Origin: JAGWAJ01 sp965215155
GTDB taxonomy: Bacteria; Acidobacteriota; Vicinamibacteria; Vicinamibacterales; UBA8438
NCBI GenBank assembly: GCA_965215155.1
Contig: CBDCCY010000001.1
Location: forward strand, 310,001 to 374,000
Direction: 5' to 3'
DNA: 64,000 nucleotides
Shown: piece by piece, positions 35,917-42,720 of the stretch
Numbering within the stretch: the first letter of the stretch is position 1
How the letters are laid out: each line of letters begins with the position of its first letter
Translations under genes and position numbers: made by a program
Notes under the pieces: generated by a model
What the model saw: only the letters and a program-made list of their open reading frames with translations
What the model was told of the DNA's origin: nothing
The model's database searches: none

Positions 35917-36773
35917 TCCCGACCGCTTTCGAGTACGCACGCGCGACCTCGCTCGACGACGCGGTGGCGAAGCTGGCCGCCGCCGGCGGTGCGGGGAAGC
36001 TGATCGCGGGCGGGCACAGCCTCGTCCCGCTGATGAAGCTGCGGCTGAGCGAGCCGACCGTCCTCATCGACATCGCCCACATCCCGGACTTCGCCGGGAT
36101 CCGCGAGGTGGACGGGAAGATCGAGATCGGCGCCGGGACCACGCACCACGACGTGGCGACCTCGCCGTTGCTGCGGGAGCGCTGCCCCGCCATTGCCGAC
36201 ACGGCGGCCGTCATCGGCGATCCGCAGGTCCGCAACCGCGGCACCGTCGGCGGCAGCCTCGCCCACGCCGACCCCGCCGCCGACTATCCCGCCGTCATGC
36301 TGGCCGTCGACGCCGACCTGCACGTCAAGGGGCCGAACGGCTGGCGGGTGGTCGCGGCGCGCGACTTCGTGCAGGGAGTCTTCACGGTCGACCTGGCGCC
36401 CGACGAGGTGCTGGCCCGCGTGACGTTCGCGCCGGTCCGTGCCGCGGCCTATGCCAAGCTGCACCAGCAAGCCTCACGCTTCGCCATCGTCGGCGTGGCG
36501 GCGGCCCTGGAGGTGCGCGGCGGGGTGATCGCGGCGGCCCGCGTCGGCTTGACCGGCGCAGCTTCGAGTCCCATCCGCCTGGCGAACGTCGAGTCCGCGC
36601 TCAGCGGTCAGCCTGCCTCTTCCGAAACGGCGGCGTCGGCGGCGCGCTTCGGCGGTGCCGGCATCGACGACCTGAACAGCGACATCCACGCCAGCGCGGA
36701 GTATCGCCGTGCGATGATTCCGGTCTTCACCCGGAGGGCCCTCGACGGCGCCCTGGCGCGCGTGGCGGGCTGA
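35913..36773 (+). CDS. coxM: FAD-binding medium subunit of the molybdenum hydroxylase (CoxM-like)
   Basis: The 286-aa subunit starts at GTG 35913, sharing GTGA with the coxL stop. FAD-binding motifs are AGGHSLVPLMKLRL and the TIGG-equivalent VGGSLAHADPAADYPA, with the RNRGT segment before it; a CO dehydrogenase flavoprotein C-terminal domain follows (FAIVGVAAALEVRGGVIAAA). It hands electrons from the iron-sulfur subunit to an acceptor. This completes a three-subunit enzyme. No maturation gene (CoxD, XdhC or MocA) is in the window. Confidence 0.93.
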   Translation: MIPTAFEYARATSLDDAVAKLAAAGGAGKLIAGGHSLVPLMKLRLSEPTVLIDIAHIPDFAGIREVDGKIEIGAGTTHHDVATSPLLRERCPAIADTAAVIGDPQVRNRGTVGGSLAHADPAADYPAVMLAVDADLHVKGPNGWRVVAARDFVQGVFTVDLAPDEVLARVTFAPVRAAAYAKLHQQASRFAIVGVAAALEVRGGVIAAARVGLTGAASSPIRLANVESALSGQPASSETAASAARFGGAGIDDLNSDIHASAEYRRAMIPVFTRRALDGALARVAG

Positions 36774-36782
36774 CGACCCGGC

Positions 36783-36853
36783 GCGCCGGTCAGGGCGCGC
36801 GTCGGAGTTCGCGCCAGCGAATCTCCCAACGCGCCGGTCAAGGCGCGCGTCGG
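36783..36853. repeat. Two 23-bp direct repeats, 48 bases apart
   Basis: gcgccggtcagggcgcgcg plus tcgg at 36783-36805 returns at 36831-36853 with one change (g to a). The second copy overlaps the end of the cyclophilin-like gene. Both contain an internal gcgcgc palindrome. Confidence 0.6.
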
Positions 36854-37227
36854 TCGCGCTCGACCTTGATCTCGGCCCCGTCTGCGACGCGGGCGAGAAC
36901 GGTCGGGTCGCCGTCGATCGCGCCGAGGACGTTGACGGGGCTCGCAGGCCGGATCTCGTTGCCGCGGCTCATCGGGGTCGGCCCCCAGAAGAGACAGAGC
37001 GCGGCGCCGGGCGGCCAGTACGCCAACGCCCCCTTGTCGACCGTCGCCTGCGCGTCGTCCGCCTCCGTTGCGTCCACCGGGATCGGGAAGTAGATCTCGT
37101 CGCCCCACGTCTGGACGCTCCCGGTGATCGGCAACGCCTTCCACAGGGTGTCCGCGGTCGCCGAATCGTTGAGCGCGGCCGACACGACGACGCCGTCCGC
37201 CTCGATCCGAACGCGTCTGTCGGTCAT
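36838..37227 (-). CDS. Cyclophilin-like fold protein
   Basis: The 129-131-aa protein resembles the small cyclophilin-like beta-barrel family (COG2164): VRIEADGVVVSAALNDSATA, LWKALPITGSVQTWGDEIYF, KGALAYWPPGAALCLFWGPT and NVLGAIDGD. Members bind unknown ligands and are often found singly. ATG 37227 is eight bases from gaggg; ATG 37233 adds two residues. The tail (IKVERDRRAP) runs into a direct repeat. The function is not known. Confidence 0.75.
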   Translation of the reverse strand: MTDRRVRIEADGVVVSAALNDSATADTLWKALPITGSVQTWGDEIYFPIPVDATEADDAQATVDKGALAYWPPGAALCLFWGPTPMSRGNEIRPASPVNVLGAIDGDPTVLARVADGAEIKVERDRRAP

Positions 37228-37375
37228 GGTCATGCCCTCATCCGGCCGAGAGGCGGAATCATACTCCCCCGACTTCGGCCTTCACGCTCTTGACGCACGG
37301 GCCCGTTCGATGTCGCCGGCGGAATCACGGCCGGGCGCACTGCGACGGGCCCGCCAGTCACCAGCAGCAGGTGCG

Positions 37376-37406
37376 ATGATGCGGACACGATATGGTCATG
37401 CATCAT
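37376..37406 (+). promoter_or_regulatory. Inverted repeat (ATGATGC/GCATCAT) at the vapBC start, likely operator
   Basis: A perfect 7-bp inverted repeat (37376-37382 and 37400-37406) brackets the TATGGT box at 37391-37396. Ribbon-helix-helix antitoxins bind such palindromes to repress their own operon. The right arm runs into the ATG. Confidence 0.45.
37391..37396 (+). promoter_or_regulatory. -10 box (TATGGT) for vapBC, leaderless
   Basis: TATGGT is followed by eight bases and then ATG 37405. There is no ribosome binding site. Same box and same distance as upstream of hipB. Confidence 0.45.
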
Positions 37407-37659
37407 GAGAACCACGATTACGCTCGACGACCGCCTGCTGGCTCAGCTCAAGCGGCGGGCTGCGGAGTCCGGGACCTCGGTGAGCCGGGTGATCGACGAG
37501 GCAGTGCGGTTGTTGATGCATGCGACGGACACCGAGAGCGACGCCGGGTCGTTCGACCTGGTTACGTTCGGCGCCGGGGGCCGGTTCTCGCGCCACAACC
37601 TCGACAAGACCTCGACCCTCCTCGAGATCGACGACGTGGAGCGGTACCGGAACCGTTAG
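37405..37659 (+). CDS. vapB: VapB-like ribbon-helix-helix antitoxin
   Basis: The 84-aa protein begins MRTTITLDDRLLAQLKRRAA and continues SGTSVSRVIDEAVRLLM, the standard strand-helix-helix DNA-binding fold (CopG/Arc type). The C-terminal half (FDLVTFGAGGRFSRHNLDKT) is the flexible part that wraps around a PIN toxin. It is followed after 11 bases by a vapC gene that is frameshifted. Confidence 0.85.
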   Translation: MRTTITLDDRLLAQLKRRAAESGTSVSRVIDEAVRLLMHATDTESDAGSFDLVTFGAGGRFSRHNLDKTSTLLEIDDVERYRNR

Positions 37660-37670
37660 TTAGTGGGCCG

Positions 37671-38118
37671 ATGCAGCTTCCGGACGTCAACGTGCTGATC
37701 TACGCGCACCGCGAGGATGCGCCCGAGCATGGGCGCTACGCGGCGTGGCTCCGTTCGCTCACCCGCTCGGCCGGACCCTTTTGCGCCGGCCGAGTTCGTG
37801 CTCGCCGGCTTTCTGCGCATCGTGACGAACGGCCGGATCTTCGATCCGCCGACACCCATGGAGACGGCGATCGCCTTCTGCCAGGGGCTCGTGACCCGGC
37901 CGCGCGCGGTGGTCGTGGCCCCGGGGCGCCTTCACTGGGACATCTTCACCGGTCTCTGCCGTGACATCGAGGGTCCGCTGGTGACGGACGCGTATCTGGC
38001 TGCCCTGGCGATCGAGCATGGTTGCGAGCTGATCACGACCGACGCCGACTTCGCACGATTCCCCGAGCTTCGATGGGCGCACCCCCTGAGGCTGCGCCCC
38101 GGGCCGCCGGCCGGTTGA
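37671..38118 (+). pseudogene. vapC: VapC PIN-domain toxin with a one-base frameshift
   Basis: Frame one reads MQLPDVNVLIYAHREDAPEH with the first PIN aspartate, up to LTRSAGPF. The second frame then continues APAEFVLAGFLRIVTNGRIF, TDAYLAALAIEHGCELI and TTDADFARF with the remaining catalytic acids. Removing one base from the run ccctttt at about 37777-37783 restores a complete 149-codon toxin of normal length. The gene is therefore inactive, or the extra base is an assembly error, or the CCC-U site is a +1 slip site. Everything else looks well preserved, which suggests a recent event. Confidence 0.8.
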
Positions 38119-38210
38119 TGCCAGGGGCGCCGACTCGGGGGCGAAGCAAGCCGGGGGCGGCCTGGCGCGACGACATCGCGTGCCGCGCGATGTCCGGCTG
38201 TGAGACGATG

Positions 38211-39563
38211 ATGCAGATGCCCGCCCCACTTCGAACCGTCATCGTCGCGGCCATCCTCGTCGCTGCCGCCTGGCCGCTCCGCGCCGCGGACTGGCCCGAG
38301 TGGCGCGGCGCGGGCCGGCTCGGTGTCTGGAGCGAGACCGGCGTCGTCGAGGAGTTTCCCGAGGAGGGCCTGACCGCAACCTGGCGGGTGCCGATTCACG
38401 GCGGCTACGCGGGTCCGGCCGTGGCGGACGGCCGCGTCTTCGTCACCGACGCGCGCCGCCCCGACCCCCGCAGCACGGCCGCGGTCGAGCGGATCCTCGC
38501 GCTGGACGAGGAAAGCGGCGCGCTCCTCTGGACGCACGAATGGGAGACCAACTACGCCGGACTCCAGCTTGCCTACGCGATCGGGCCGCGGGCGACGCCG
38601 ACCGTGGACGGGGATCGCGTCTACGCGCTGGGGGCGATGGGCAACCTGACGGCGTTGGACGTCGCGAACGGCCGTGTCGTCTGGCAGAAGGACTACGTCC
38701 GCGACTTCGGGGCCGCGGTCCCTTCGTGGGGCATCAGCGGCGCGCCGCTCGTCGACGGCGACCGGCTCATCAGCCTGGTGGGGGGCGAGCCCGACGCGAA
38801 AGTCATCGCCTTCGACAAGCGCACCGGGGACGTGCTCTGGGAGGCGCTGTCGTCCGACTGGGAGCCGGGCTACTCGGCGCCGTTCCTGATCGACGCGGCC
38901 GGCGTGCCGCAACTCATCATCTGGCACCCGCGCGCGATCAGCTCGCTCGATCCGGCCACCGGCGCCGTCCACTGGGAGGTCCCGCACGTCGTCGACATGG
39001 GCATGAGCGTGCCGACGCCCGTGCGGAGCGGCCCGTACCTCTTCGTCACCTCGCAATGGGGCGGGGCCCGCATGCTGCGGCTTGCGGAGACGCACCCGGA
39101 CGCCACGCTGGTCTGGCAGGGTGTCGGGGAGAGCGACCCGGAGCACGGGCGCGACTTCGATACGCTCGACTCCGTCATCAGCACGCCGGTGATCGACGGC
39201 GACTACGTGTACGGAGTGGACGGCGAAGGCGTGTTGCGGTGCCTGGAGCTGCGGACGGGCAGGCGCGTCTGGGAGACCCCGGATCTCATCCGCGATCCCG
39301 CGCGCTGGGCGACGGCGTTCTTCGTCCGGCACGGGGACCGGTACTTCATCAACACCGACGGAGGCGACCTGGTGATCGCTCGGCTGTCGCCTGCGGGCTA
39401 CGAGGAGATCAGCCGCACGCATCTCATCGCCCCGACTAGCCCCTATGTCCGCCGGCGCGCCCAGGGCCCGTACGTCAACTGGTCCCACCCGGCGTACGCC
39501 AACCGGCATGTGGTGGCGCGCAACGATGAGGAGATCGCCCGCTTCTCGCTCGCAGCGCCGTAG
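38211..39563 (+). CDS. Exported PQQ-like (BamB-type) beta-propeller protein
   Basis: The 450-aa protein has a signal peptide (RTVIVAAILVAAAWPLRAA) and then WPEWRGAGRLGVWSETGVVE, the usual opening of PQQ-like quinoprotein propellers in acidobacteria and planctomycetes. Repeated blades carry GDRVYALGAMGNLTALDVANG, AFDKRTGDVLWEA and GVLRCLELRTGRRVWE. The tryptophan-docking repeats are clear, but no dehydrogenase catalytic Asp pair is evident, so a structural or binding role is more likely. Starts at 38208, 38211 or 38217 are possible. The 3' end overlaps the phosphoesterase gene. Confidence 0.85.
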   Translation: MQMPAPLRTVIVAAILVAAAWPLRAADWPEWRGAGRLGVWSETGVVEEFPEEGLTATWRVPIHGGYAGPAVADGRVFVTDARRPDPRSTAAVERILALDEESGALLWTHEWETNYAGLQLAYAIGPRATPTVDGDRVYALGAMGNLTALDVANGRVVWQKDYVRDFGAAVPSWGISGAPLVDGDRLISLVGGEPDAKVIAFDKRTGDVLWEALSSDWEPGYSAPFLIDAAGVPQLIIWHPRAISSLDPATGAVHWEVPHVVDMGMSVPTPVRSGPYLFVTSQWGGARMLRLAETHPDATLVWQGVGESDPEHGRDFDTLDSVISTPVIDGDYVYGVDGEGVLRCLELRTGRRVWETPDLIRDPARWATAFFVRHGDRYFINTDGGDLVIARLSPAGYEEISRTHLIAPTSPYVRRRAQGPYVNWSHPAYANRHVVARNDEEIARFSLAAP

Positions 39564-41331
39564 CGCGGCCAGCGAGCCGGCCGCGGATCGCCGCCCACGC
39601 GTCGGGCCGGTACACCCGACCCTGGCGCCGGCCGGGACGGTGCTCGCGGTGCTCGCGGCGATGGCCGCAGCCGGCGCGGCGGTGACCGTCCCGCTGTGGT
39701 CGGCGGCGTACCCGGCCGCCGGCGCGCCGGCGGGCGCCGTCCCGCGTGTTCTCGCGTCGGGGGCCGCGCAGGACGCAGGGTCGCCCCGGCTCGTCGTGGT
39801 CATCGCCGACCTCCACCTGGGCCTCGGCCGCGACGAGGCGGGAGTGTGGCGGCGCGGCGAGGACTTCCGCTGGGCCGACGAGTTCGGTCGTTTCCTCGAG
39901 GCCCTCGACGCGGAGGGCGGCGGCGCGACCGATCTCGTCCTGAACGGTGACACCTTCGACCTGACGCGGCCGGCGGATGCCGGTTGCGCGCACGACGATC
40001 CCGCGCTCGGATGCACGGAGCCCGAGGCGCTGGCGCGGCTCGACCGCGTACTGGCGGCGCACGCCGGCGCGGTGGACGCCCTCGCGGCGTTCGCGGCTTC
40101 CGGCGCGAACCGTGTCGTCCTGGTGCCGGGCGAGCACGACGCGGCGCTCCTGTTCCCGGCCGCGCGCCGTCTCGTCGAGGGGGCGCTCGGCGAGCCGGAG
40201 GGCCGCGTCGAGGTGGCGTCGGACGGCTACTGGCAGTCGGACGACGGACAGATCCACGTCGAGCACGGACACCAGATCGGCTGGCGGGCCGACCGGTTCG
40301 AGGATTGGCCCGAGCCGTTCGTCGAGCGGGACGGTCGCCGGCATCTGGCGCGGCCGGAGCGGGGGCGGGCGGTCGACGGTCTCTTCGACGAGCTGGAGAC
40401 GCGCTATCCGGTCGTGGACAACTTCGCCGACGAGGGCGCGGGCCTGACGCACGGGTTGGCCGCCGAAGGGACGATCGACCTCGGCGCCGCCGGGCCGGCG
40501 CTGCTCCGCTACGTTCTCTTCCGGATGCCGTGGCAGCAGTTCCGCGTCGACCTCGACGCCGGCGACGTGCAACCGCCCAACTGGGACCTGGCGGCCGTGC
40601 GCGCCCAGGGGCCGTCGTTTCTGGTCGAGTCGCTGCCGAACGACGACCGGTTCAAGCCCTTCGCGCGGCAGGCGCTGGCGGCGGCCCGGCTCGATGCGCT
40701 GATGGCGGGCCTGGACGACGACGAGCTGATCGCGCTGTGCGACTACCGCGCGGCCGCGCGGCGCGCCCGACGGAGATTCGAGCGGGTGCTCACGCAGTTC
40801 GATCCGCAAGGGCCGCCGGTCCGTGAGTGCCCGCGCCACCCCGACAGCCGCGGCGGCCTTTTCGACTACTTCTGGCGGACGCGGGACCGGATCTACGGCG
40901 GCCGTCTGGAGGCCGCCGGGGCCGGCCGCCCCGCCGACGCGCCGCCCATCGCCGTCTTCGTCCACAACCACACGCTCCTGGTCGACTGGCGCCAGCGCGT
41001 GCTGGAGCTGACCCGGCTCGGCCGCACGGTGATCGTCGACGGCTTCTCGCCCGTGCGCAACGCTCTCGCGCCGGTCGTCATCAACGGCGGGCCGTGGCAG
41101 CGCACCATTACGCCGGTGCAGTTCGGGCGGCTGCGCGCCGAGCACGGCCTCTCGGACGGCGAGTTGCTCGAGGCCCTGCGACCGGAGCACCTTCCGCCCT
41201 GCTACGGCTTCGTCCGGATCGATCCCTACGACGACACCCCCGGCCTGCCCGCGATCCGCTACTGGCGCCGGGCCGAGGAAGGCGGCGCCTGGGAGATGGC
41301 CGGCACGTGCGGTCGGGAGCCGCGACTGTAG
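39526..41331 (+). CDS. Exported calcineurin-like metallophosphoesterase
   Basis: The metal-binding motifs are all present: VVIADLHLG (D-x-H), LVLNGDTFDL (GD), VLVPGEHD (G-x-H-D variant of GNHE) and VEHGHQIGW (GH-x-H-like), with FVHNHTLLVD late in the protein. The product of about 601 aa is larger than most family members. A hydrophobic segment (GTVLAVLAAMAAAGAAVTV) after a basic N-terminal stretch suggests membrane anchoring or export. ATG 39526 keeps that basic stretch and overlaps the propeller gene by 38 bases; GTG 39640 and ATG 39661 are alternatives. The substrate could be a phosphodiester, lipid or nucleotide. Confidence 0.82.
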   Translation: MRRSPASRSQRRSAASEPAADRRPRVGPVHPTLAPAGTVLAVLAAMAAAGAAVTVPLWSAAYPAAGAPAGAVPRVLASGAAQDAGSPRLVVVIADLHLGLGRDEAGVWRRGEDFRWADEFGRFLEALDAEGGGATDLVLNGDTFDLTRPADAGCAHDDPALGCTEPEALARLDRVLAAHAGAVDALAAFAASGANRVVLVPGEHDAALLFPAARRLVEGALGEPEGRVEVASDGYWQSDDGQIHVEHGHQIGWRADRFEDWPEPFVERDGRRHLARPERGRAVDGLFDELETRYPVVDNFADEGAGLTHGLAAEGTIDLGAAGPALLRYVLFRMPWQQFRVDLDAGDVQPPNWDLAAVRAQGPSFLVESLPNDDRFKPFARQALAAARLDALMAGLDDDELIALCDYRAAARRARRRFERVLTQFDPQGPPVRECPRHPDSRGGLFDYFWRTRDRIYGGRLEAAGAGRPADAPPIAVFVHNHTLLVDWRQRVLELTRLGRTVIVDGFSPVRNALAPVVINGGPWQRTITPVQFGRLRAEHGLSDGELLEALRPEHLPPCYGFVRIDPYDDTPGLPAIRYWRRAEEGGAWEMAGTCGREPRL

Positions 41332-41356
41332 ATTCACGCGCGACCGAAGACCGGCC

Positions 41357-41980
41357 ATGACCACGCCGACGTCGCACCGCGCCTCGGATCCGGGCGTTCG
41401 GAACGAGGGAGGGGTGTTCGTCGAGCTGCAGCCCGTCGTTCGGCTCGACGACGATCAGTTCTACGAATTGTGCCGGTTGAACCGAGAGCTGCGCATCGAA
41501 CGCGTGGTCGGGGGGGGGCTGTCGATCATGCCGCCGGCCGGAGGGGACACGAGCCGCAGGAATGCCGAGATCGTCCGCCAGCTGGGAAATTGGGCCAGGC
41601 GGACCGGGGCAGGCGTCAGCTACGATTCCTCCTGCGGCTTCGTGCTTCCGAACGGGGCGATTCGCTCCCCGGATGCCTCCTGGGTCCCGAACCACCGCCT
41701 TGCCGATCTGACCGACCGGCAGCGCAGCCGCTTCCTTCCGTTGTGCCCGGACTTCGTGGTGGAGTTGCGCTCTCCGACCGACAGCCTGCAGGCGCTGCAG
41801 GCGAAGATGCGCGAGTACGTCGACAACGGGGCCAGCCTGGGCTGGCTCGTCGATCCCCTGCAGCGTGCCGTGTACGTCTACCGTGCCGGCGGGTCGGTGG
41901 AGTGCCTGCGCGGACCGGAGTCCGTATCCGCCGATCCGCTGCTGGAGGGGTTCGAGCTGGACCTGCGCGACATCTGGTAG
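41357..41980 (+). CDS. Uma2-family (DUF820) putative endonuclease
   Basis: The 207-aa protein shows the Uma2 fold, a PD-(D/E)XK relative: LDDDQFYELCRLNRELRIER, LSIMPPAGGDTSRRNAEIVRQL, LPNGAIRSPDASWV, CPDFVVELRSPTDSL (catalytic E in VVELRSP) and DNGASLGWLVDPLQRAVYVY. Such genes are very numerous in cyanobacteria and some other bacteria, and the biological role is unsettled. It stands before a DUF433 gene and degraded toxin genes, an accessory-gene patch. Confidence 0.88.
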   Translation: MTTPTSHRASDPGVRNEGGVFVELQPVVRLDDDQFYELCRLNRELRIERVVGGGLSIMPPAGGDTSRRNAEIVRQLGNWARRTGAGVSYDSSCGFVLPNGAIRSPDASWVPNHRLADLTDRQRSRFLPLCPDFVVELRSPTDSLQALQAKMREYVDNGASLGWLVDPLQRAVYVYRAGGSVECLRGPESVSADPLLEGFELDLRDIW

Positions 41981-42058
41981 CCGCCCGCTCCGTCCCGCCC
42001 GCGGTTCCGGGGCTGCGCTGTGCGGGCGGGGCCCGCCTCGATGCGGACGGGATTTTCG

Positions 42059-42307
42059 ATGATCAGACACGAGCTCCTCTCCCGCATATCGATCGACCCC
42101 AACATCTGCTTCGGCAAGCCCTGCATCCGCGGACACCGTATCTGGGTGTCCCCGGTGCTCGACCTGTTGGCCAGCGGGTGGACGGTCGAGCAGCTTCTCG
42201 ACCGGTATGGCGGCCTCGAAGAGGCGGATGTCCTGGCGTGCATCGCATACGGCGCGGAGATGTCCCGTGAGCGTTACGTGGATGTACCGCTGGAGACCTC
42301 GGCTTGA
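42059..42307 (+). CDS. DUF433 antitoxin-like protein
   Basis: The 82-aa protein has the typical DUF433 sequence: ISIDPNICFGKPCIRGHRIW, VLDLLASGWTVEQLLDRYG, and EADVLACIAYGAEMSRERY. DUF433 proteins carry a winged-helix-like domain and are normally followed by a DUF5615 PIN-like toxin. Here the partner survives only as a short start codon-plus-ten-residue fragment, so this antitoxin is probably an orphan. Confidence 0.85.
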   Translation: MIRHELLSRISIDPNICFGKPCIRGHRIWVSPVLDLLASGWTVEQLLDRYGGLEEADVLACIAYGAEMSRERYVDVPLETSA

Positions 42308-42335
42308 GCATCAAGCTCGACGAGAACCTCGGCGG
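42304..42335 (+). pseudogene. Remnant of a DUF5615 PIN-like toxin
   Basis: TTG 42304 overlaps the DUF433 stop (TTGA) and starts MSIKLDENLG, the conserved N terminus of DUF5615 toxins with the catalytic Asp-Glu. After about ten residues the similarity ends where an antisense ATPase fragment begins. Confidence 0.55.
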
Positions 42336-42482
42336 AAAGGCGGCGCGCAGCGGGGTCGTCTTGCCGGACTGGCGGGGACCGTTCACGGAGACGACCGGGT
42401 ACTGCCCCGCCGCCCCATGCAGGACGCCCGCCAAGTGGCTTGGAATCAAGCCGGGAGTGGTACAGAATGACGATCGAATCAT
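42330..42482 (-). pseudogene. N-terminal remnant of a AAA_14/DUF4143-type ATPase
   Basis: From ATG 42482 the minus strand reads IPSHLAGVLHGAAGQYPVVS, then VNGPRQSGKTTPLRAAFPP, the standard N terminus with Walker A of DUF4143-family ATPases. It then stops at the junction with the DUF5615 remnant. About 50 codons of the expected 400 remain. The 5' end contains a 14-base word (agtggtacagaatg on the plus strand, 42456-42469) shared with the IS110 flank at 51182. Confidence 0.6.
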
Positions 42483-42558
42483 CGATCGGTACGAAGCGAT
42501 GCGCGGGCTTGCTCGCACGGAGCCCGCCGGTCTCCCCCTCGGCTGGCGCGGCCCTTCG

Positions 42559-42587
42559 TTGACACTCTCGCGGGCACCCACTAGGAT
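42559..42587 (+). promoter_or_regulatory. Promoter of the first DUF1592-DUF1552 operon
   Basis: A perfect TTGACA (42559-42564), a 17-base spacer and TAGGAT (42582-42587) form the best sigma70-type promoter in the window. It leaves a leader of about 125 bases before ATG 42721, with GC-rich dyads (cgatcgacgcctcgatcg near 42680-42700). The remaining DNA at 42483-42720 holds no gene. Confidence 0.6.
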
Positions 42588-42720
42588 TCCAGGGTCCAGA
42601 TCTGCGTGTCGCGGGTTTCGTGCACGTGCTGTCCGGGCGTGCCCGGCCCGCGTGAGCCGGGTCGCGGACGCAGCGAGCGATCGACGCCTCGATCGGACGT
42701 AACGAGCGATTGACAACGTG

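Noticed and set aside
36783..36853. Direct repeats as phage attachment sites
   Set aside because: Two 23-bp copies only 48 bases apart with no integrase nearby fit a small local duplication better.
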